Shown piece after piece: positions 19,381 through 25,813 of a DNA stretch of 64,000 bases. Where the stretch lies: the NCBI RefSeq assembly GCF_024508665.1, contig NZ_JANINP010000003.1, positions 62,001 through 126,000 of the forward strand. Reading direction: 5' to 3'. The first letter of the stretch is position 1, and each line of letters starts with the position of its first letter. The notes beneath the pieces were generated by a model. It was not told the DNA's origin. It did not search any database and saw only the letters and a list, made by a program, of their open reading frames with translations. Source of the stretch: Sphingomonas sp. (lineage in GTDB: Bacteria > Pseudomonadota > Alphaproteobacteria > Sphingomonadales > Sphingomonadaceae). A program made the position numbers and the translations under genes.

Positions 19381-20808
19381 CTAAACCAGCGCGTTGCGCC
19401 TGATCAATTCGCGATACCAGGCAGCACTCAGCTTGGGGATACGCTGCTGCGTCTTGAAGTCGACATAGTGCAGCCCGAACCTCTTGCCGTAGCCGTCGGC
19501 CCATTCGAAATTGTCCATCAGGCTCCACAGGAAATAGCCGGCCAGCGGTAGTCCCTCCGCCGTGGCACGCTGCGCCTGTCCGATATAGTTGCGCAGGTAC
19601 ATCACGCGGTCGGCATCGTCGATCCGTCCATCCGTCACCGGGTCGTCCGCCGAACAGCCGTTTTCGGTGATGTAGATCGCTTTCGGCTTCCACAGTTCGG
19701 TCGCATTACGCACCGCCCAATAAGCGGATTCGGGCCCGACGCGGAGCCAGGGCGAGGCCATATGTGGCGAAGACGCCAGCATCGGCAGGACGGTATAGCC
19801 CTGCGCATTGGCGTCTGCCCGAACGAATTGCGGCGCGTAGACGTTGATCCCAACGAAATCGAGGCGGCTGCCGATCGCCTTCATGTCGCCGTCCTCGACC
19901 TTGGGCGCCGCCGCGCCCTGCGCCGTCAAATAACTGTCGAGATAGCGTCCCTCCATCACCGCGGTCAGCGCGGCGGCATTGACCTCGCGCATCGCCTTGC
20001 GCGCCGCGTCGATATGCTCGGGGGTCTCGATGACCGGCACGGTGATTGAGGGGTTGTCGGCGAGCCCGACCTTGGTCCCCGCCTTCGCGCTCGCGCGGAT
20101 TGCCTGGACGCCGAGCCCATGCGCCAGCACGCCGTGATGACGCACCTGGTTGACGCCGGCGGGGTCGAGCTTGAGTCCGGGCGCGTGGATACCTTCCTTG
20201 TGGCCGAGATCGGTGAAGCAGGCGAATTCGTTGGTCGTCATGAAATGCTTGACGCGGTCGCTGAGCTTGCCCGCCATGAAGCCGGCATAATCGGCAAAGG
20301 CCTTGGCGGTGTCGCGCGACTGCCACCCGCCGGGCAATGCCGCGGGCAGATCCCAGTGGAACAAGGTGACGTAGGGCGTGATGTCGTTGGCCAACAGGTC
20401 GTCGATCACGCGGTTATAATGGTCGACCCCCGCCTGGTTGGGCTGGCCACGTCCTTCCGGGAAGATGCGCGACCAGGCCAGCGACATGCGGTAGGTCGAG
20501 ACGCCGAGCGCCTTGAGCAATTGATGATCCTCGCGATAGCGATGATAGCTGTCGCAGGCGATGTCGCCGGTATCGCCATTCGCGACCTTGCCCGGCGTAT
20601 GCGAGAAGATGTCCCAATTGGTTTCGCCGCGGCCGTCTTCCTTGACGGCGCCCTCGACCTGATAGGCTGCGGTCGCGCAGCCCCATTTGAAGCCCTTGGG
20701 AAAGCGGCGCTCGGCGAGCGATCCGGCGGCCAGTGCGGGGCTTGCCGCCGCCATCGTTGAGAACGTTCCCAATATCGCGCCGACCTCACGCCGGGAAAAT
20801 TCTGCCAT
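19381..20808 (-). CDS. GH1 beta-glucosidase with Tat-like signal
   Basis: Hydrolyses terminal beta-linked glucose or galactose; 475 residues. The N-terminus FSRREVGAIL plus a hydrophobic stretch ending ALAAG looks like a Tat signal, implying periplasmic export of the folded enzyme. GH1 landmarks: FKWGCATAAYQVEGA, WDIFSHTPG, YRMSLAWSRIFPEG, FHWDLP, and the nucleophile motif ITENG (Glu382). The acid/base Glu194 is retained, but its motif reads TTNEF where GH1 enzymes normally have T(F/L)NEP. The ATG has AGGAGA nine bases upstream. No transporter or other sugar genes are adjacent. Confidence 0.95.
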   Translation of the reverse strand: MAEFSRREVGAILGTFSTMAAASPALAAGSLAERRFPKGFKWGCATAAYQVEGAVKEDGRGETNWDIFSHTPGKVANGDTGDIACDSYHRYREDHQLLKALGVSTYRMSLAWSRIFPEGRGQPNQAGVDHYNRVIDDLLANDITPYVTLFHWDLPAALPGGWQSRDTAKAFADYAGFMAGKLSDRVKHFMTTNEFACFTDLGHKEGIHAPGLKLDPAGVNQVRHHGVLAHGLGVQAIRASAKAGTKVGLADNPSITVPVIETPEHIDAARKAMREVNAAALTAVMEGRYLDSYLTAQGAAAPKVEDGDMKAIGSRLDFVGINVYAPQFVRADANAQGYTVLPMLASSPHMASPWLRVGPESAYWAVRNATELWKPKAIYITENGCSADDPVTDGRIDDADRVMYLRNYIGQAQRATAEGLPLAGYFLWSLMDNFEWADGYGKRFGLHYVDFKTQQRIPKLSAAWYRELIRRNALV

Positions 20809-20905
20809 GCGCCTCTCCTGTTCTTGGAATGGCGCGCAGCCTAATCACGGCCGGCAGCAAATGCCAGTGCCGGCGGGGCGCCCGGCGAGCGGGCGCCCAG
20901 GCGGT

Positions 20906-21718
20906 TCAGGCCAACGCGGTCTCGCGATAACGGTCGGCAACCGCGCGGTTGCTGAGCTTGCCGCCCAATGCGGCGCGCGATGCCTGCATCGCTTCCCATT
21001 GCGGCAGATCGGCGTCCGGAAGCGGCGGGATCGTCACGGTCTCGCGGCGGTCGAACCCGGTCAGCGCCGCATCGACGAGATCATCGACCTCCATCACCCA
21101 TTCGGGCGGAATCGCGTTGACGTCCTTACCCGACCGTTCCCAGATCTCGGTCCGCGTCGCGCCGGGCAGGACCGCCTGCACATAGAGGCCCTTGGCGCCA
21201 TATTGGGCCGCGAGGCTCTGGCTCAAATTGAGCAGAAAAGCCTTGGACCCGGAATAAACGCCGTCGAACATCTCCGGGATCAAGGCGAGGACCGAGGCGA
21301 GATTGATGATCGCTCCCTCTCCGCGCGCGACGAACGCCTTGCCGGCGGCGCCCGCCAATACGGTGGGTGCGGTAATATTCAGCGCGACGAGCCGCTCAAT
21401 CTCGATCGGATCGACCGAGATCGCGTCCCCGGTCATCGACAGGCCGGCATTGTTGACCAGCAAGGTGATTGCCGGATCGCTGGCAAACCGTTCCGCCACG
21501 CGCGCCAGATCGGCGCGATCGGTGAGGTCGGCGCGAACCACCTCGATCGTGCGGCCGGTTTCGCCGCGCAGCCGTTCGGCCAGCGCCTCCATCCGTGCCT
21601 GATCGCGGGCCACCAGGATCAGGTCATAGCCGCGATGGGCGAGGCGATCGGCATAAACCGCGCCGATGCCGGTCGACCCGCCGGTGATCAGCGCAGTCTG
21701 GTTGAGAGCTTGAGTCAT
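20906..21718 (-). CDS. Short-chain dehydrogenase/reductase
   Basis: 270 residues, classical SDR with Rossmann fold: cofactor loop ITGGSTGIG (about 11-19), NNAGLS near 90, and the catalytic YSGSK near 155 with an upstream Ser in NLASVLALIP. An Arg in the second strand region (VARDQAR) suggests NADP(H) preference. Substrate unknown. AAGGAGA precedes the ATG. It is divergent from an HxlR-type regulator across 73 bases holding a palindrome, so it is probably that regulator's target. Confidence 0.94.
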   Translation of the reverse strand: MTQALNQTALITGGSTGIGAVYADRLAHRGYDLILVARDQARMEALAERLRGETGRTIEVVRADLTDRADLARVAERFASDPAITLLVNNAGLSMTGDAISVDPIEIERLVALNITAPTVLAGAAGKAFVARGEGAIINLASVLALIPEMFDGVYSGSKAFLLNLSQSLAAQYGAKGLYVQAVLPGATRTEIWERSGKDVNAIPPEWVMEVDDLVDAALTGFDRRETVTIPPLPDADLPQWEAMQASRAALGGKLSNRAVADRYRETALA

Positions 21719-21764
21719 CGAATTTCTCCTTTTTGCCCGGCACTGAGTCGAGCGACTTGCATTT

Positions 21765-21784
21765 TGATAGTTCCGTGACTATCA
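21765..21784. promoter_or_regulatory. Palindrome, candidate HxlR operator
   Basis: TGATAGT (21765-21771) and ACTATCA (21778-21784) are perfect inverted repeats with a six-base spacer, and the flanking bases extend the symmetry (GCATT.../...TTTGC). It lies in the 73-base gap between the divergent SDR gene and the HxlR-like gene, eight bases before the regulator's start codon, where it could repress both. Confidence 0.7.
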
Positions 21785-21791
21785 TTTTGCA

Positions 21792-22235
21792 ATGGACATC
21801 GAGAAATTATCCTTTGGCATCTGCCCGGTCGGTCGTGGACTGGCGCGAGCGGGTGATGCCTGGAGCATGCTGATCCTGCGCGACGCGGGGCTTGGCAAAA
21901 CCCGGTTCGACGATTTTCAGAAGAGCCTGGGGATCGCGCCCAACATCCTGACGCGGCGGCTGGCCGCCCTGGTCGACGCGGGAATGCTCGAGCGCCGGCG
22001 CTACAGCGAACGCCCGCCACGGGACGAATATGTGCTGACCGAGGCAGGCCGCGATTATATGCCGGTGCTGCAAGTTCTGGCCGGCTGGGCGCGCAAGCAT
22101 TTCGGCGAAGGCGCGATCAGCGAGTTGGTCGAGGCGAGCAGCGGGCGGACGATCACCCCACTGGTGGTCGATGCCGAGACCGGCATACCTCTGTCCGAGA
22201 TCGCAGTGTCGCTGCGCCAGCCGGGCGCCGCCTGA
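21792..22235 (+). CDS. HxlR-family transcriptional regulator
   Basis: 147 residues, a MarR-like winged helix. CPVGRGLARAGDAWSMLILRDA near the start is the HxlR hallmark (Cys13 is often redox- or aldehyde-responsive), followed by FDDFQKSLGIAPNILTRRLAALVDAGMLERRRY, the recognition helix and wing, and YVLTEAGRDYMPVL. The C-terminal ~40 residues extend beyond the wing. It is divergent from an SDR dehydrogenase; such pairs commonly respond to reactive electrophiles or quinones, which is inference here. Confidence 0.94.
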   Translation: MDIEKLSFGICPVGRGLARAGDAWSMLILRDAGLGKTRFDDFQKSLGIAPNILTRRLAALVDAGMLERRRYSERPPRDEYVLTEAGRDYMPVLQVLAGWARKHFGEGAISELVEASSGRTITPLVVDAETGIPLSEIAVSLRQPGAA

Positions 22236-22300
22236 AGACGCCTTATTCAGGCGGGCGACGGAACTGCCGAAATTGGAGGAAGACAGCCCCGTCTAGGCCC

Positions 22301-23206
22301 TCAACGATCGGGCGCGCTCTGCCCTTCGTCGTGCGCGTTCGATGGCAATGGCTGGCCCGACTGCAACCGCCACCGCTGTAATCGCTCGGCGCGGCGCTGC
22401 ATCCACAACTGACGGCGCGCCTGACGCCGCTCGAATCGCTCCTGCGGCGTGAGCGCGTTGCCCATCGCAGCGTCAGGCACAGTGCCGCCGGGACGCGCGG
22501 CGCCCGGCTTGACCGGATCGCCCGCAGACGCAGCCAATGCGGATCTCGCCTCAAGCCGCTTTTCCACCTGAGCGGCGACGCGCGGATGGGTAGCGAGATA
22601 ATCGGCTTTGAGCTTGGCGATCTCCGCCCTGCGCTCGGACGGCGGCAGCGCCCTGATCCGGCGCCATTCGGCCACTGCTGCCTGACGCTGCGCCGCGGGC
22701 ATGGCGCGGAACCGGGCCATCAGCGCACGGCGCACCAACGGCCGATTTACCGGCAGCCCCGCCGCGATCCGTGCCTGGCGCTGCGCGCGCCATCGGTCGA
22801 GCGGTGCCGGATCCGGCGACACCGTCGGTTGAGGCTCGGGAACCGTCGCCAGCGCCTGTGCTTGCCCGACCTTCGGCTTCGGCCTTTCCGCACGCACCAC
22901 ATGCTTCGGCTTTGTCACCTCCGGCTCGGCGACGGTGCGGGTAATGCCGGGGATCGCGATCGGCAGCTTGCCGAACCAGCCGGTCGCCGCTGCCGTCGCG
23001 CTGGCCAGGACCAGCGCACCGGCGCCGAACAAGACGCGGCCATGCGCCCGCCAGCCCACGCGCGAGGTTCGCCGCGGCGGCACGCGAGCGCCGACAGTCG
23101 CCGCCGAGACGATATCGGCGGCAAGACCGGATCGCATCGCCGGTACCGTGAAGCGATCGAGCGCGGCGCGTTCGGCGGCGGTGAAATCCATCTCGTTCGC
23201 GCTCAT
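22301..23206 (-). CDS. One-TM protein, likely anti-sigma partner of the ECF factor
   Basis: 301 residues. An N-terminal ~45-residue cytoplasmic segment (FTAAERAALDRFTVPAM) precedes one membrane helix (VLFGAGALVLASATAAATG), then a periplasmic Pro-rich stretch and a Arg/Ala-rich helical C-terminus (RALMARFRAMPAAQRQAAV, then PPSERRAEIAKLKADYL) resembling DUF3106-like or metal-sensor repeats. No zinc anti-sigma HxxxCxxC motif is present. Its ATG overlaps the sigma-factor stop (ATGA), which supports an anti-sigma role, but this is inference from position and topology. Confidence 0.65.
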   Translation of the reverse strand: MSANEMDFTAAERAALDRFTVPAMRSGLAADIVSAATVGARVPPRRTSRVGWRAHGRVLFGAGALVLASATAAATGWFGKLPIAIPGITRTVAEPEVTKPKHVVRAERPKPKVGQAQALATVPEPQPTVSPDPAPLDRWRAQRQARIAAGLPVNRPLVRRALMARFRAMPAAQRQAAVAEWRRIRALPPSERRAEIAKLKADYLATHPRVAAQVEKRLEARSALAASAGDPVKPGAARPGGTVPDAAMGNALTPQERFERRQARRQLWMQRRAERLQRWRLQSGQPLPSNAHDEGQSAPDR

Positions 23207-23802
23207 GACGCGATCTCCCCGGTCAGCGAGGTCAGCCCTCGTGCCGCCAATGAAGCGCGCATCGCGCCGCGCGCGCGCAACAACAGCGACTCGAACGCCT
23301 TCAGGTTGAGCTCCAGCGCCTCGGCCGCCATCGAATTGGGTAACTCCTCATAATAAGTCAGCACGATCGCAGCGCGATGCCGCTCGCTGAGGTCGCCGAG
23401 CGCGGCACGCGCCGCGCGGCGCAAGTGTTCTTCCTCGACCTGGGCGTCCGCCCCCGGCGCTTCGTCGGCGCGTTCCGGCTGCTCTTCGTCGCTGGCGAAG
23501 CGCCGCCGCCTGAGCCGGTCGAGGCATTGATTGACCGCAACCCGCGTCAACCACGCCGCAATCCCCGCCTGCCCCGGCCGCCAGCGTTCGGCCGACGCCC
23601 ACAACCGCAGCAGAGCCTCCTGCGCGATATCCTCGGCCTCCGCCGCGTCGCCGATCATGCGATAGGCGATGCGATGGAGCATCGCGGCATGGGCGTCCAC
23701 CACGCGGCCGAACGCCACGGCATCGCGCCCGGCGATACGCGTCATCAACGCATCGTCGTTATCGGCCGGCGCGGCGTCCCGCACGGCGCTGGTGAACCGC
23801 AT
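23203..23802 (-). CDS. ECF-type RNA polymerase sigma factor
   Basis: About 199 residues. Region 2 contains FGRVVDAHAAMLHRIAYRMIGD and EAEDIAQEALLRLW; region 4 has LGDLSERHRAAIVLTYYEELPNSMAAEALEL followed by LKAFESLLLRARGAMR, the promoter -35-reading helix-turn-helix. It lacks regions 1.1 and 3, as ECF factors do. The linker between regions is acidic (EEQPERADEAPGADAQVEEE). The start is ATG at 23802 or GTG at 23808; neither has a strong RBS. It is co-transcribed with the overlapping one-TM partner. The regulon is unknown. Confidence 0.9.
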   Translation of the reverse strand: MRFTSAVRDAAPADNDDALMTRIAGRDAVAFGRVVDAHAAMLHRIAYRMIGDAAEAEDIAQEALLRLWASAERWRPGQAGIAAWLTRVAVNQCLDRLRRRRFASDEEQPERADEAPGADAQVEEEHLRRAARAALGDLSERHRAAIVLTYYEELPNSMAAEALELNLKAFESLLLRARGAMRASLAARGLTSLTGEIAS

Positions 23803-23882
23803 CAACACGTATCCAGTCTGGCTCCTGCCAGCTTAACGCGCGATGGCGCCGAACCCTTCGACAAATTCGGCAAGATCAGAAT

Positions 23883-23972
23883 CGTCATGCCGGGCTCGTC
23901 CGGCATCCAACGCGCCACAACGGACGGAGTCCATTGTGGAGGGTTGGACCCCGGAACAAGTCCGGGGTGACG
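23883..23972. repeat. B-family paired hairpin repeat
   Basis: Starts CGTCATGCCGGGCTCGTCC and ends GGAACAAGTCCGGGGTGACG, with the same internal order as the copy at 4755-4841. It lies between the ECF sigma gene and the kinase gene (both minus strand). Confidence 0.8.
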
Positions 23973-23982
23973 AAAGGGTTAC

Positions 23983-24471
23983 CTACGAAGCCTCATGCCG
24001 GATGATCGCAAAGCCTTCATCGGCCTGCGGCGGCACGAAGTGCGCGGTGAACTGGTCGAACTCGGCATCGCTTGCCTGATAAGCATGCGTGCCCGCCGCG
24101 TTGCGCGCATGAAGGCGTTGCCGGCACAGCTCATCGGGCAGATCGAGGAAATGCAGCGTCGCGGTGATTCCCGCCGCATCAGCCAGTCCGCGCATCCACG
24201 TCCGACTGGCAATTGTGTTGGCCGGAAAATCGAGAATGATCGTCAGGCCGCGCTTCAACAGGTCGACGATCAACGGCGCGATCGCTGTCCGCAGCCGATC
24301 GCTTTCGCGCCGATAGTCGTCGAGCGAGGTGATCTGCGCCGGATAGAGCGTCGCCAGCCACTGATCCTCGGCCAAGACGAGCCCGCCCGTCTCGACCGCC
24401 AGCTTCGCGGAAAGCGTCGACTTTCCAGCGGCGATCTTGCCCGTGATCAGTTGGAGGGCACCCGCGCTCAT
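23983..24471 (-). CDS. P-loop nucleotide/kinase-like ATPase
   Basis: 162 residues from ATG at 24471, chosen because it overlaps the upstream EVE-gene stop as ATGA. Walker A GKIAAGKST (residues 11-19) near the N-terminus, a TIILDFPAN segment resembling Walker B, and a helical lid region rich in Arg (ELCRQRLHARN) place it with zeta-toxin/chloramphenicol-phosphotransferase/gluconate-kinase-like P-loop kinases. The substrate is unknown. Coupling to an EVE-domain protein, a reader of modified bases, suggests a nucleotide or nucleic-acid related role, but this is inference. Confidence 0.82.
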   Translation of the reverse strand: MSAGALQLITGKIAAGKSTLSAKLAVETGGLVLAEDQWLATLYPAQITSLDDYRRESDRLRTAIAPLIVDLLKRGLTIILDFPANTIASRTWMRGLADAAGITATLHFLDLPDELCRQRLHARNAAGTHAYQASDAEFDQFTAHFVPPQADEGFAIIRHEAS

Positions 24472-24869
24472 CCCTGCGCCATTTCCATCAGCACCGCCCA
24501 TTCATCGTCGCGGACCGGCGTCACCGACAGCCGCGACTGCCGCAGCACCTCGATTTTCGCGAGGCGCGGTTCCGCCTTCATCTCGGCGAGCGTGACGTGA
24601 TGCTTCAACGGCCTGACCGGCTTGACCGCGACCGATGCCCAGTCGCCTTTCTCGCCATCGGGTTTCCAGGTGCGCGTGATCTCCATGATCCCGGCACAGG
24701 CCTTTTCGGTGTTCGAATGATAGAGGATCGCCTGGTCGCCTACCTGCATGTCCTTGAGGAAATTGCGCGCGGTGTAATTGCGGATGCCGTCCCATTCGGT
24801 GCCGCCGTCGCGGACCAGCTGATCCCAGCCATAGACTTCGGGCTCCGACCGCAGGAACCAGTACGCCAT
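24468..24869 (-). CDS. EVE-domain protein
   Basis: 133 residues, one EVE domain (PUA-like fold): starts with the signature YWFLRSEPEVYGWDQL, then WDGIRNYTARNFLKDM, VGDQAILYHSN and DWASVAVKPVR. Family knowledge: EVE domains bind modified bases such as methylcytosine in nucleic acids; the bacterial single-domain version is widespread and near-housekeeping. It is coupled to the downstream kinase-like gene by an ATGA overlap. Confidence 0.93.
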   Translation of the reverse strand: MAYWFLRSEPEVYGWDQLVRDGGTEWDGIRNYTARNFLKDMQVGDQAILYHSNTEKACAGIMEITRTWKPDGEKGDWASVAVKPVRPLKHHVTLAEMKAEPRLAKIEVLRQSRLSVTPVRDDEWAVLMEMAQG

Positions 24870-25005
24870 CCGCTATCTCCCTACCTAAATCCCAAGTGAA
24901 TGCCCGTCTCAGCGGCCATTCAGACCGACTCGCATAGAAGGATGCAACAGGCTCGGACAGTCTGCGTTTAGTCTGTCGGAACCGAGTGATGATTGGAGGT
25001 TCGAA

Positions 25006-25392
25006 ATGAACAAGCTTCTGACCAAGGCCGTCCTGGGCGCAACGCTCGCAGCCACCGCGCTGACCGCGGCAGCCCCTGCAGATGCGCAGCGTTATTATCA
25101 TCGCTGGCACCGTGGCGGCGACAGCACCGGCGCAGCGATCGCGGGCGGCGTTGTCGGTCTGGCGCTGGGTGCGGCGATCGCGTCGTCGGCGAATGACCGT
25201 TACGACCGCGATTATTATTATCGCAGCCGCGGCTATCGCCCTGATTACGATGACTATTATTATCGCCAGCGCGGCTATTATCCGACCGACGGCTATTATG
25301 CCTATCGCTATCGCGACTATCGCCACTGCTGGGTCGAACGTCGCTACGACCCGTATTGGGATCGCAGCGTCCGGGTCCGCGTCTGCAACTAA
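25006..25392 (+). CDS. Exported Tyr/Arg-rich small protein with glycine-zipper segment
   Basis: 128 residues with an evident signal peptide (MNKLLTKAVLGATLAATALT...ADAQ) and a GGAGG RBS. A small hydrophobic Gly/Ala segment (GAAIAGGVVGLALGAAIAS, about 43-61) resembles a glycine zipper, and the rest is a striking run of Tyr, Arg and Asp (DYYYRSRGYRPDYDDYYYRQR). Two Cys near the C-terminus (HCWVERR and RVCN) could form a disulphide. Similar low-complexity envelope proteins are common in alphaproteobacteria; function unknown. An imperfect hairpin (CTCGGACAG...CTGTCGGAACCGAG) lies 20-55 bases before the start. Confidence 0.85.
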   Translation: MNKLLTKAVLGATLAATALTAAAPADAQRYYHRWHRGGDSTGAAIAGGVVGLALGAAIASSANDRYDRDYYYRSRGYRPDYDDYYYRQRGYYPTDGYYAYRYRDYRHCWVERRYDPYWDRSVRVRVCN

Positions 25393-25414
25393 GCAGCCGC
25401 TGAACTGAGCGGAA

Positions 25415-25455
25415 CGGCGCGGGAAGCCACGGCTTTCCCGCGCCGTTTGCTTTTT
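25415..25455 (+). terminator. Rho-independent terminator
   Basis: Stem CGGCGCGGGAAGCC / GGCTTTCCCGCGCCG (one bulged T) with a two-base loop, followed by TTTGCTTTTT. It is placed 23 bases after the Tyr-rich exported protein gene and upstream of the DUF3297 gene. Confidence 0.9.
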
Positions 25456-25483
25456 GCAGCAGGTCACGGCAATAGCCCGCGCC

Positions 25484-25756
25484 ATGACCGATACGCCCCC
25501 CGATCACTTGTCGAGCAATCCGCGCAGCCCCTTCTTCGACCAGGAGGCATTGCAGCGCGGCGTCGGCATCCGTTTCAAGGGTTCCGAGCGCACCGATGTC
25601 GAGGAATATTCGATCTCGGAAGGCTGGGTCCGCGTCGCGCTCGGCAAGAAGGTCGATCGCCACGGCAATCCGCTGACCATCAAGCTGACGGGTCCGGTAG
25701 AGGCCTATTTCCACACCGCGGCGGAATCGGACGAGGGCGCCGACGGGGCCGAATAA
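25484..25756 (+). CDS. DUF3297 family protein
   Basis: 90 residues from ATG at 25484; ten further codons upstream in frame overlap the terminator, so they were excluded. The small beta-rich domain RGVGIRFKGSERTDVEEYSI, then EGWVRVALGKKVDRHGNPL and PVEAYF, is the conserved DUF3297 block found across proteobacteria as a single-domain cytoplasmic protein of unknown function. The C-terminus is acidic. No RBS stands out. Confidence 0.85.
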   Translation: MTDTPPDHLSSNPRSPFFDQEALQRGVGIRFKGSERTDVEEYSISEGWVRVALGKKVDRHGNPLTIKLTGPVEAYFHTAAESDEGADGAE

Positions 25757-25813
25757 GACCCGTCATCGAAGCGTAGCAACCGCGTCCTATCCGCCCCGGA
25801 TGAAGGGGAGACG

